64,000 bases of DNA. Source: Leptasterias polaris (lineage: Eukaryota; Echinodermata; Asteroidea; Forcipulatida; Asteriidae). Positions within the stretch are counted from its first letter, which is position 1; each line of letters begins with the position of its first letter. Shown here piece by piece: positions 46,025-57,780 of the stretch. A model generated the notes under the pieces. It was not told the origin of the DNA. It saw nothing but the letters and a program-made list of their open reading frames with translations, and searched no databases. The position numbers were made by a program, and so were the translations under genes. The DNA lies in assembly GCA_037783415.1 (NCBI GenBank), contig JAZGTN010000089.1:806001-870000 (forward strand), read 5' to 3'.

Positions 46025-49000
46025 GTAAGTACATATTGGTTTTATCGTATGCAAATGAGTCCACAGAGTCTAGCATCCAGACGGTGACTTACAAATTGAG
46101 TGTTTATTTGTGTAGCATTTAGCCGTGTCTGAACATGTGGCTATGGCTAATGCTTTGGCTTGCTGGATGCTGTAACATTGCCAATGGATCGAAGTCAAAG
46201 ACACATTACTCGGGCAGGGTCATATAAGACCTTATGGTTGATCTAGAGGTAGACTATAGTCTGTATTTAAAAACACAGTTTTTAGGGTATTAATGCCGTT
46301 CCCCTCACACGATCGACAGACCAGAGGGACCGGAGCTAGACAACTCAGTGTCTAGCACCCTAACGTCGTTACGTAATTGTAATTTGTCGCCTTTACAATG
46401 TACTCTTAATTATTATTGACTTATTTAAGTTCAAAGTAACACCAGAACTTATTATACAAAGATCTTTATGTCCCTCAGGGGACGAAGGGGACAGGCAGCT
46501 ACCGGTAGTAAAGGTAATACCGGAATTGCGGGACCGTTATTATTGGAACAATTATAACAGACGGTCGTTGACTCTATAGTTCAGAATTGTCCAATTAGGT
46601 GAGACTGCTTCGAGATGAGTTAATGATGCAATGTGTGCTTTTTTCAAGAGTTGGTTTACATGTAGAGTTTAGTTGTATCGGGGATAAAGAATGTTATTTG
46701 TGTTTTACCCTTAAGTACTGAAAACTCAGTACCTTCCCGAGTCATGTGCACATAATCCACAGGCATATTACTTGGGTGGGATTCGAACCCACGATTCTAT
46801 CCATTCTATAGGTAGAATGTACAGTTATTCTAATTTCGAAATTTGAGATTTTGTTGGTCAAGCGCCTTTCATTTGGACGGGAAATATTTTTGTCGAGGCT
46901 GTTGCTATCATAGTTGGTCGGTCCTCCACCAGACGCATTGACAACAGCTTTAATACGCATCAGTCCGTACAGACGCTTGGAATCCAAGGGATCAATATTC
47001 AGTAAAGAACTTCTCAATGCATTGTGATTGCGAGGCACCTAGCGTCGAACTATCGTAATGCCGAGAAAGATAGATGGACGAGGGCACAGTGAGAAAAACA
47101 AACTACCCGTCATGTCATCCGTCCCATCAGGGAGATTGCAGCAACCGTAGAAAAAACACCCTCGCCGATTCGTTACGCTGCAATTATGTCCCAATAAACG
47201 TAGCTTTTTGGGACAGATTTGTAACTCGCAGTGAGTGAGTCATTTCATTTTAGTTTACTATATATGAAATGCATGCTAATGTATTGGCAAACTGCTCTTT
47301 AAGCTGTGGGCAATCTTGGCGTTTTTAGCCCCCTTCGTGTGGGCCCATCGTCAAAACATACAGCGGTTAATAAAATGCGCGATCGCCAAGTGGTTGGCTT
47401 TCCTCGCAGTCTGTTCTATACGCGTTCAGTCACTAACCTGGGCCTCAAATAAGCATAGGTATCGTACGAGAGTTTCGCTTTAGCATTGCATTAATAAGAG
47501 GGCGTAGCTACAGCTCGGCATGATGCAGTAAGCGCGTGCAAAGACAGACAACTACTTGTTCGACTCACTCTTGCAATACTTGTGTTTCGTCTTGGCGAGC
47601 CGGCCTCGTTGTTTTTAGGGGCTCGTCGTCACTACAGTCTTGCCATCATCAGCGACGGGGTAATGCAAGTTGCCGGCCCGTCTGATTCCATCTGTTCTGA
47701 ACCGTCTTTAGGATAAAGACACCGGCTTGTGTTCCGGTCTTATGGAGGAATCGGGTCCTCTGTGCTTCCTTTTAACCCAGCCGGAATTATACCGAAGAAG
47801 AGAGGACATATTGGGTGAGATTGTGGAATATTACTGCCGTAGTGCCTCGGCAGCGAACTGCTCATCAGCTGCCTTGAGATAAGCTACTTCCCGGGGTGAA
47901 TTATCTCATCCCTGTTCTTCTCTGTTGTGATATAAGAAAACTCTGACAAGATGAAAGCTGGAAGAGCAGTTGTGCGTGACCACCGTCGTCCCCATCAGTG
48001 AGTAACCGAAAATGGACCCCTTCCCTCCTCTCTCCTTCATCCATCAAGTAACCCTCCACAATGCCCTCGAAGAGACTACCATGACCTGCCTCAGACATCA
48101 AAACCTGTCCCAAGCTTATTGTATTCTGTGTATACTGTCTTCTTTACTTTGCTCTTCGGTTGACATTCAGAAAAACACTTGTCCATAGTTCAGATGAGAT
48201 CTTTGTATTTCTTTTCTTTTATTTTCTGCTATCCTTAATTTCTAAATTTATACCTCAATTTGAGTTAGCTTTACTTTTGCTTATTTATCACTTTATTTTC
48301 TATGCTATCTTCCCGCTTCATCTGCTTTCAAGAATGCCTTTAAATTTATTTATTTTGCTTGTAACAAAAACTTTCTTTCATGCCTAAAACAACTGTATAA
48401 ATTCATAAACAAAAATGTAATTGCGAACAATTTCTGTATATAATGTAGCAACAAATCTAAACAACGTCTCTTTAAAAAATGCAAAAGTAATCAATCGATT
48501 TTATCAATCAATTAATGAGTCACATTCAAATGAACCATGCTGTTCTATATAACACTGTCACACATTCTGTCTTCACCATGGCTGACATAAATATTTAATA
48601 TATTAAAACAGAAACTTGACTATTTTTCTTGGGCCTCGTTTGAGCCACACTGACACAAGAAACACATGAAGGGTCTTACATCTTCACTAATGAGCCCGAT
48701 TGACAAGCACAGTCATTAATAAGCCGTAAACAAAGAAAACAATTATAAACTGAAGCTTGTGGTCTGCACACACACTACAGTTAACTTGATCTGCATCATT
48801 TTATTAGATTATAAAACAATCAAGAAAAGTGGATTTCAACATCTGTTTGTCATTTAATTCGATTTAAATGAGTTGATTTCATGGCAAATTATGACTAATT
48901 TCAATAAACTAAACGTGTTTACAAGAAAAGTAAGGAAGGCGCCATTTCTTAATGATCACCTCAAGGGGTTCTCCATCAGGCAGCTTTCAAAATGTCCTCT

Positions 49001-50849
49001 TGTAATCAATTCTAAGGATGGTTCCTATGTTTTGTTGACCTAAATTCTTAGATTCTAAGTGAATTTTTTTATTTGGTTTCTTCACAAAAAGAGGTAAACC
49101 TAACATGGATTAGCTGTGAGCTCAGTTTATTTTGTTCCAACTGTTCTGTGTTTAAATAGGAGGTTTTTCTTCATCTTCTTTTCTCAAATGTCACTATTAA
49201 TTAATGTAATCAAAGAAATGATTGCATTTCGCAAAATGTTCTGAGAGATGGAAAAATGAAAAAAGAATTGCGGCAAGTTTATGGGAAAATTATATAGGAA
49301 AGAAAGGATTGTTCCATTTCTTATTTACATAGCCTATTCTCTTATGATTGAATTTAGCAAAAATTTGTTTCTTGGTTGAAACATTTTAGCTGGAACTTTA
49401 TTGTTTCTCATTCTGGGTTCCCGGGTTCGTGATTTGTTTTCTAGATATACACGTTGGTTCCATCTTGGCTCTTAAGTTTGCAAATAAGATTAGTTCCTTT
49501 GTTTCCTGCTACCACTTTCAGGCAGATGGGTCTCATTGGTTCCCTGTATTGGGATCTTGTTTCTGGTTTTGATGATTTCTTCAGCTCTTCGTCCAAGGGA
49601 ATTTATAGCCAAAGTTGGTTTCCTCACAAGTGTATTCTATGTTTATTCATTCCTCGTGTATCGAGGTTGGTTATGTCAACATGGTGCAAGATTCTGTCGT
49701 CACACCTGTGGCTTTTTAATCTAACCCGTATCAATGCAACTGCGTGTCCCCCGTCACGTTGTCGCGCTGCACTTATCGCCAAACCAATTCAAAATCTTGA
49801 GAATTTGCGCCTAATGACCGGTCTGTATAGCAATGTGACGAGCGGCTGCCTGAACAGGGGAAGCTCAGCATGTGTTCGTAACGGGTGATCCGTTAGATTT
49901 CACTCGCCATGATCGCGAGTTCAGACTCGTGGGCGGGAAAAGGAAAGAAGAAAAAATAACCTACAAATTCCATGAATCTAAACATTCAACGTCATCATGT
50001 CTGAGTCCGGGATAATTTGTCGCTTTTGGTGCGCGCTCAGATTGATCTGACGGTTGGCGGGATTATTATGACGAACTATTTGCAAAAACAATCATTTCAA
50101 CGTGCACGCACATATCCAATTCTTGTTTAACGCGTAGTTGCACGACGGAATCCTCACGATGGATTGATGTGTGAGAAAGGATTGGGTCATTTCGTGTCAG
50201 GACTCTGGATTTAGAAATTTACGTTTGGAAATTTGTGAGACCCACATTTTTCATTTTGGAGAGTCTCGTTACTTCCTATAAAGTATCGGCTGTGCTTTCG
50301 CCAATTTAACGGCCAAGTTCAGCAATTTACTCTTAAACCTACAAATGTTGCTTTCGGCGTAAAAGCAAGCAAGCCACTTTCACAACATCTTTCTGAAGTC
50401 AAACTCTTTACAAACTCCTCGGAATACTGTTCTTGAGTTAATAAACTGTCCATAATACTTAAAATAAAGTGCTTCTCTTAGAAAAAAATTAATTTAAAAA
50501 GGAAAATTTAAACTAGTTATTTGAATAACAGGAAACAACAATTACTTCGCTGTAGTTGTTTCTGTACCACAATTTAATTTAAATCTATATAACAATTCCA
50601 ATTAACTATCATAATGGGCAGATTTTGAATCTTTCCGAAAGTTCATCGACAGGAAACGACCGTCAATCGTCGTCCTTCTTTCTCACATCGATAACCATCT
50701 ACCTCAACAAAACAATGTCATGATTTGACCGTTAAAGACAGTGATGTACAGGAAAATGTATGCAGAATTGTGATGAATGATTGTGGCAGTTTGCTACCGG
50801 GAGACTCTCTTGTAACATCTGTTCCTATTTGGATATAGACCTTATGTGG
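46025..50849. other. Intron or flank downstream of the 45685 exon
   Basis: No further exon is recognised. A CpG- and GC-richer stretch at about 47300-47900 stands out from AT-rich surroundings and may be regulatory. The 144-codon open frame at 49454-49888 has no recognisable motif. A box B-like SINE remnant is listed separately. Confidence 0.45.
46770..46796 (-). mobile_element. Box B remnant of a tRNA-derived SINE
   Basis: The minus strand reads CGTGGGTTCGAATCCCACC, a complete T-arm with box B as in tRNA genes. The rest of the tRNA shape is missing. It matches the style of the fragment at 39718-39795. Confidence 0.45.
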
Positions 50850-51212
50850 GGTGTCGTGGCCGAGTGGATAAGAACACCGAACTCAAGCTCTGGTGTTTCT
50901 GTTCAGCAGAGTGTGGGTTCGAGTCCCGGTCGTGACACTTGTGTCCCTGAGCAAGACACTTAACTATAATTGCTTCTCTCCACCCAGGGGTAAAATGGGT
51001 ACCTGTGAGGGCAGAGATGGTTCTTGTGATGGATTTAGCCTAGTAGCGCATATATTGCAGCACAGGCTGTATATACTCCCCAGGGAGCTGAGATGGTTTC
51101 AGGATTGGAATAAAAATGGCCCAGTGACCAGGGGTAATAATATGCGCCTCGGAATAGCCTAGCTAGATAGATGGCGCTTTATAAATGCTTGATATTATTA
51201 TTATTATTATTA
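50850..51212 (+). mobile_element. Full-length tRNA-Leu-derived SINE with (ATT)n tail
   Basis: The first 90 bases (50850-50939) fold like a class II tRNA. The acceptor arm GGTGTCG pairs with TGACACT. Box A is TGGCCGAGTGG, the anticodon loop is CTCAAGC (CAA, leucine) flanked by ACCGA and TCTGGT, the variable arm is long, and box B is GGTTCGAGTCC. Next comes a body shared with the truncated copy at 26868 (GGTACCTGTGAGGGCAGAG, then TAGCGCATATATTGCAGCAC). The tail GGCGCTTTATAAATGCTTGA plus (ATT)n ends at 51212. RNA polymerase III transcription would start from the internal boxes. The tail resembles that of the LINE at 31758, its likely mobilising partner. Confidence 0.88.
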
Positions 51213-51214
51213 TG

Positions 51215-51372
51215 CATTGACGTCACCAAGCCGCCATCTTAGAGGTAAACTGATGATGAAACAATGGAAACGCGCTGATTTGTACGCGCGGCGCACAAGA
51301 CTGGCCAATGAGCATCTTCCTTTTGACCTCTAGGTGAGGGCGCCCTACTCAAATAACGTCATATGCATAAGG
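51215..51372. promoter_or_regulatory. Candidate regulatory element: CRE, YY1-like and CCAAT motifs
   Basis: Just after the SINE tail come TGACGTCA (51218-51225, full CRE), GCCGCCATCTT (51230-51240, a YY1-type site in reverse), CpG-rich ACGCGCGGCGC, GGCCAATGAG (CCAAT) and GAGGGCGCCC. This dense mix within 160 bp in an AT-rich area suggests a promoter or enhancer. No adjacent exon is recognised. Confidence 0.3.
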
Positions 51373-51455
51373 TCTATTCTGAAAGTTTCAATATCTGAAT
51401 CAATAATCAGTGTGTGATTTGATTTCCCCTGCACTAATAATATCTGACTGACTAA

Positions 51456-51613
51456 AGCCGTGTCTGAATTGGCGGCTACCCCTACGGCTACCTCTCATAA
51501 TATTGTCACCATATGGCTACGGCTGGATCGTTTCGTCATCATGCATTGAAGTATCGGACGTCCATAGCAACAGTCGAAGCCGTAGCTCTAACCGCCAATT
51601 CGAATGCAGCCTA
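51456..51613. mobile_element. Small MITE with inverted ends (about 158 bp)
   Basis: Left end AGCCGTGTCTGAATTGGCGG and right end (read inward) GGCTGCATTCGAATTGGCGG match as inverted repeats, and CTACGGCTA recurs inside in both directions. A diverged relative may lie near 46122 (AGCCGTGTCTGAACATGTGG). No coding capacity. Confidence 0.65.
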
Positions 51614-53520
51614 TAATGCTGTACGATTGAATATTTCTAATTAATATTTTAAAATGACGTCATAAAGGAAGATAGAAAGTCTCTTATGATTTGTGGCTTT
51701 CTGACTTGACTGAAAGGTGTGTTTTGATTGGTGGTTATAAGTCATGCGACTTGCTCTCATAGGAATTATGGGTGTTGGTACACCATTCCTTGTGTTGTGA
51801 TGTGCTAATGAGATACGTCTAGCATCCTGAAAGATTTGTCTAAGTGTGTTATTTTTCAGAATCGGTTTCCATCTTTAATTTAGTCGTGTCATGATATTTT
51901 CAGATTAATTTCCACTCACTATGTCGTTACTAATGTCACCCTGAATCGCCGTATAGACGTGTTTCTGTCTCATTTAACACATTCTGCCTATTCCAGCTGG
52001 AAATCTATCCCGATTTTATGAACCTCTCATAATATTGTCACCAACGCCAATTTCTCTCCGTGAAATAGATGCGATCGGATAGGCTTCAAATCGGTTCCCG
52101 ATTGCGCCATTAAGATATTTCATACATTAGTCTAAGTTTAGACGCGTAGCTCAAGGCATTTCTGGCATAACATGGCGACACACAAAAATTCAGCAGGCAA
52201 ATAGAATAATTATTGATTGCCGTGGTGATTTAAAGAGAAAAATAGGCTAGACCAGGCTTGACGACCGGAATACCAAGTCTATTAAACTCAAACGACTTGG
52301 CAAATACAATTTTATTATCACCACCTTTTCTTTTAATGGAATCAAGTTTAATTCGGTTATAAATTTGACATGTTTAATACAGAGCAAATTTTAAATGAAG
52401 CCTGCAAAATGAGTTTTCACTTTTCGAATTGAATTTATTCGGGTAAAACACAGCAAGAACATGGCAAAAATACATACTTAGTAACAGAAAGATAACAATG
52501 CAATAAAATAAACCAAAGAAGAAAACAAGAAAGAAAAGCTGCGCAAAATTATCCAAGGATAGCCCCAAAAGCTAATATAAACTTAGATTTATTTCAATTG
52601 GGGTCCTTCACAAAATCCTGGGGTCCTTTTCAAAAACCTTATTGTTAAAATAAGTATTTAAATAGGAATATTTAATTTGAGATTTCAACACGTTCTTCTC
52701 CAATTATAAGGAATTATTAGAAATCAAATAATGAAACAAGTTTTTCAATAAAAATTACGATTTGGATGAGTTTATCATTTTCTGGGATGACAAGTTGAAA
52801 CAGTGTGAATGATGTCTGCAGAATCAGTCGGCCGTTTTGGTCTCTAATGACATTCTAATACATTCATTTTACTCAGCTCTTCATGTAATTAGCTTCTCTC
52901 TATCCAAAAACAGTCTCCTTAGAATCTTTAAATCTCTTGGTAATCTAATCATAAAATAAAGATTGATAATTGAGAACTGTGTAACTGAATAAATTATAAT
53001 AGTTCAAATGCATTTGTACTCCACTGCCTTAAGCCAACATCTGGCGCGAGTTAAATATTCAAATGAAGTGAGCGCGGTGATAATAAACTCACTTTTCGCA
53101 TAAACAGATCTACCTTATCCATTTTGTTTATTCTTTCCTAGATACTTACTTGATCTGTCCATAAATTAAATAAACTTGATAAACAAATCTGCAAATAGTA
53201 ATCGAGAGCACTGCAATTAAAGGGTTTGTGTACATTTGTGTGGCCGGAAAAAACTAATTTGGTTGTGAAATCGTCACGTACCGCGTCAATCAAGATACTC
53301 CTTCTGAACTTGACTAATCAATATTTGTAAGTCTAGTCAGATTTCTAAATCTGTTTAATAAAGTGAGTAGTTCAGTAAACAGCTTGGTGTAACTTGATCA
53401 ACTATCACACATTGTCGCAAAACGTCGTTATTTGACCCTCGAACACCAGATAAGTTTCAACAATGTTTGTAGTTTAAATTACAAACACAGTAGACGTATG
53501 ATGAAGTCTGTAAACTCATC
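51614..53520. other. Intergenic or intronic sequence, no gene seen
   Basis: AT-rich unique sequence. A CRE palindrome TGACGTCA lies at 51655-51662. No exon is recognised. Confidence 0.5.
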
Positions 53521-53806
53521 GCTCTAAAAACCAGTGCGGGTCAGAATGGACCAAGATCCAGGTCCGGCGGAACCTGACCTATTCCTGGGTTCAGTGATGA
53601 CCCGGAATCATGACCCAGAAATGAGTCAAACTGACGCAGAATACGAGTTAATAATCCACTTTTTGCAACCATTTTGCGGGTCAGTCTGACCCAGAAATGA
53701 GTCAAGCCCCCTAGGACCTGAAATCCGGGTCAGTCTGACCCAGAGATGAGTCAAGCCCCCTTGGACCTGGAATCCAGGTCAATTCTAACCGGGAGTTTTT
53801 AAAGTC
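53521..53806. repeat. Inverted-ended repeat with internal 59-bp tandem units (copy 2 of the GGTCAG family)
   Basis: The ends CTCTAAAAACCAGTGCGGG and, read inward, TTTAAAAACTCCCGGTTAG are similar inverted repeats. Inside, units containing GGGTCAGTCTGACCCAGA and ATGAGTCAAGCCCCC repeat about every 59 bp. GGGTCAGTCTGACCC is itself an inverted repeat. The right end matches the repeat at 20905 in reverse orientation. Confidence 0.7.
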
Positions 53807-53949
53807 AAAAGTTGTTTTGGTCTTGAATGCTGTATGAATCTCTTTCTTTCTTAGCAAACATGCTAAGCGTAGATTGATTTTTCGTAGAAAGGTTACAAGC
53901 CAAAATGGCTTACCATGTATAATATTGGTTATTGTAACTTATTTTCGCT
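53807..53949. other. Short spacer
   Basis: AT-rich unique sequence between two repeats. Confidence 0.5.
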
Positions 53950-54311
53950 TTATGTACAGCATTGGTAGTTGTCAAAGACTGGTGTCCACACTTGATGGTG
54001 ACCCAACATATTATACTTGAAATAACAAACCTGTGAAAGTTTGAGCTAAATCGGTCTTCGGAATTCGAAGATCGGAATTATGAGAAAAGAGTGAAAACTC
54101 CTATTGTATGTTTTCACTGTTTTCAAACATCGGATTTTATCACCAGTGCTAAAGACTGATTGTTTTGCTCATTTCCTAAAAGCTATAGCATTTCATGCAA
54201 AACTATTTCAAGGGAGGTTTTCCACCATGACCATCTTTATACCATGTAAGTTATGTGCAAATCTGTGAACATTTATATTTTAAATCTTACCAATGTTGTA
54301 CACACCCTTAA
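53950..54311. mobile_element. TTAA-type MITE, family A, about 362 bp
   Basis: Left end TTTATGTACAGCATTGGTAG has lost the second A of TTAA. Right end TTACCAATGTTGTACACACCCTTAA is kept. The interior matches 21315 in the same orientation and 28046 and 37405 in the reverse (TTTATACCATGTAAGTTATG, CAAATCTGTGAACATTTATA). Confidence 0.85.
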
Positions 54312-57140
54312 GTGCGTATAACAGATTGAACAACAATGTTGTGGTCAGATAGCAGGGATTTAGCAGGGAATTCTGGCATCAGGGGTCAACTTCATTTGCT
54401 ACCTTAAGGCACCGACCATCGATTTAAGAGCTGCCCCTGCGTGGATACATAATTAAATAGTCTATGACCTGTCCACACGGACCATATCCTGTTTTTCCGT
54501 CACCATGTCGATCGTCAAGTAGTCAAGAATATTGACAATTGCAAATTACTTTCCGACAAATCTCTAACTATCATCAACACTGTTTAACAGATGTTTCTGA
54601 AATCAAAATGGCGCCCAATTAAAATGGCTGCATTCCATGTATCATTGCCCTTACATGACTTCAAACATAATAAATTCTTATCAACACTTGAGGGTGTTTG
54701 GATAAATCTGGCCATCATTTTGAGTTGACCATGGGCTGTGATGAAGTTATTAGACCTAATGTTCTCTATACAATGATGTTCTTGGTCTACGTCACCCGAC
54801 ACAGAGATTTGTAGTTGACGATCTATTTGGATACTTTGTCAGGCATGCTTTGAAGAGTCAAACCCAGTCGTTTCAATTGGTTATATGCTGTTGATAAAAA
54901 CACTCCTCTTGATTTTGAATAAGAATAAGATTCTTGATGTTTTGTGAATTAGGCCTGTATCAGACTTTTAAAAAGTAGCACCAGTGCTTTAATAACTATA
55001 TTTAACACTCCTCAACTCAATTATTTTTAAAGCTACAACAACAACAGTAACAACAAAACAACAACAAACAAACAAAACTTTTTTTTAATTCTTATACATT
55101 TTTTGAGAATTCCCAAATTTCATCACAAATCGCGTGGATAAAAGGCAAACTCTATATTGGAATATATTTTGAGGAAGCTTTATACACTTACGGAGCGTTG
55201 AATTTATGTGTTTATTTTAAGACATGTCTTAAAAACATCGGGTGTTTGTTATTGGATGAAATTAGCGGTTGATTGTTATATAATATAGTCAGCAATCAAA
55301 ACATTAGACAATTGATAGGTAATTATTTATTTAATGCCAAAACGTAACACCAACCAAACATCGAAATCGACACCACTTTCAATCAGGAAACATTATACAA
55401 TAAAATAAATGTTATCAATACGAAATTCTAGACGTCATATTAATTGATTAAAAATCAGCTACTGAAACAACCAAATTGAGAGAGAAGTAAAATGTGAATA
55501 AATATTAAGCATTTGCCATTCAATTTAAGACATGATATTGTAAATCAAACTATTTAAGCATCATCCATACTTTATCCCAATGATATTCAGTGATAGTATG
55601 TTAACAACTTATAGGATTATCTTCAACAATGCAATAGGCCCTATAAACCACCATGAAGTATGCATTTAACAATCCGCAACAGACAATCATACGAAATTAG
55701 AGACGCACACAATAATCCAATTTCAACTCATAATCAAATCTCGTCGCTGTCGCGTTTTTTGAAAACTGGACTAAACCTGAACCTTATGACGAGATTTACA
55801 GCAAGCTGAACGTACAAATCCAACAGGCCAAGCCTCGACTAATTGGTGCTACGAGCATTGCTTCCCCAAATCTGGTTAGACATTTTCCACCGAAGGGTTG
55901 TGCTTCAACCTTGTAGTCAAATTAGGCCCTCTGAGCGAGGTTGTTCTTGGTGTGTGTATAGACCCGTTGCTTGGGGACGATCTGCGGTGGGACTACATCT
56001 TCCTTGTAACTTCACCCATGTATCACGTTTTACTGCACAATGTAATTTAGAAGAACAGAGGGACCTGAAATTCATCTTAATACTGTCTTGACGAGATAGG
56101 AAGTGTGGTGTACATTGAATAGAATGATACAAAACACCGTGTAAATTAAATGCACTTCTTGGATAGATTGTGTGACGAATCGGAGTCAACACAATATTTT
56201 TGAAAACAAAAGTATATTATAACCATTATTCAGGATTGATCCGATTTATATCAATATCTGAAAACCGAAATGAAATATTTAAATTAAGAATGAAATGTTT
56301 AAGTTAACTATAATCAAGACATCGACCTTTGTCGAAAAATCGGCTAATAGCACTATTGTTATTTGATTGTACGACAAACACAAAATGTTCAGAATATATT
56401 TTCATTTGTTGCATTTACATTTTGAGAATCGACTTCCACATATCACCACAATTCGTCAGGATAACACTCTAGATTATAAACCAAGTTTCGATGTACCTCA
56501 TCCACTGCTGTTTCATAATTTTCTAGAATACACAGATAATGCATTTCGTCAACTACGTCACAATATGAACCAGCAATATGAAATGTGAGCTTTCTGTATC
56601 GATACCTATCGATTCTGTGAATTTAAGTCTAAGAATCGATTCTCGAGTTACCACGAGAATCGCTCATCTAGATTCGAGATTCTGCGGTATTTCTTCTCTG
56701 GTAAGATTCCACCTTGAAGGGGCCTCTGATATTGCTAGTACGTCATCCCATCTTGCGAGATTGAAGAATAAGATGACTAGGAGAATTGAAGAGAGAGAGT
56801 GTGAGTGAGAAATGTTGTGACCGAGAATTCACAAGACGTGATCATGGGCCGACAAGACGAATTCTCCCGCAGGCGGCTAGGGCATCATGCAGTCCTGTTG
56901 CCGGTCGATGTTGGGGAAATCTCAAGCAGAAGGGAAAAAATCAGTACAATCAAGTTTGGACACGCGCTTCCATATAGCAGCATGTATCTCCTTCTTATGA
57001 TATGAACTGCGTCTATGGTGTTTAACCAGAAATTTCAGTCTTACATCGTTTTAATGCACGGTCCCCAAGGGGGTGGTTGCGGATTGTTGGAGACAGTAGT
57101 GTTAGACTGGTTGGGATTGTATGCTTGAAAATACAAATTT
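54312..57140. other. Intergenic or intronic sequence, no gene seen
   Basis: AT-rich. It holds a CAA-rich microsatellite (55037-55078) and a cluster of GAATCG/CGATTC inverted motifs at about 56596-56690. No exon is recognised. Confidence 0.5.
55037..55078. repeat. (CAA)n-like low-complexity run
   Basis: CAACAACAACAG and AACAAACAAACAAAAC units, followed by a T run. Simple sequence. Confidence 0.85.
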
Positions 57141-57780
57141 ATGATCATTGTACATCCATTTTGACTGTCACATACATGTATTGATCATTGTACATCCATT
57201 TTGACTGTCACATACATGTATTGATCATTGTACATCCATGTTGACTGTCACATACATGTATTGATCATTGTACATCCATGTTGACTGTCACATACATGTA
57301 TTGATCATTGTACATCCATGTTGACTGTCACATACATGTATTGATCATTGTACATCCATGTTGACTGTCACATACATGTATTGATCATTGTACATCCATG
57401 TTGACTGTCACATACATGTATTGATCATTGTACATCCATGTTGACTGTCACATACATGTATTGATCATTGTACATCCATGTTGACTGTCACATACATGTA
57501 TTGATCATTGTACATCCATGTTGACTGTCACATACATGTATTGATCATTGTACATCCATGTTGACTGTCACATACATGTATTGATCATTGTACATCCATG
57601 TTGACTGTCACATACATGTATTGATCATTGTACATCCATGTTGACTGTCACATACATGTATTGATCATTGTACATCCATGTTGACTGTCACATACATGTA
57701 TTGATCATTGTACATCCATGTTGACTGTCACATACATGTATTGATCATTGTACATCCATGTTGACTGTCACATACATGTA
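57141..57780. repeat. Homogeneous satellite-like array, 40-bp unit, 16 copies
   Basis: Exactly sixteen 40-bp units, each starting TTGATCATTGTACATCCATG (the first two have T as the 20th base) and ending CACATACATGTA. All other positions are identical apart from the first two bases of unit 1. Such uniformity implies very recent expansion or strong homogenisation. Each unit carries TGATCA and TACATGTA palindromes. There are no unique spacers, so it is not a CRISPR array. Confidence 0.97.

Noticed and set aside
49454..49888. 144-codon open frame on plus
   Set aside because: Hydrophobic and Cys-rich without a recognisable domain. T-rich sequence easily gives such frames.
50850..50939. Functional tRNA-Leu gene
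   Set aside because: It continues directly into a SINE body with an (ATT)n tail shared by a second copy, and the T-arm has a mismatch. It is a SINE head.
56596..56690. Cluster of GAATCG/CGATTC inverted motifs
   Set aside because: Short, irregular pairings with no consistent unit or ends. Not enough to call an element.
57141..57780. CRISPR-like array
   Set aside because: Units are contiguous 40-mers without unique spacers, in an animal genome. It is a satellite-like tandem repeat.
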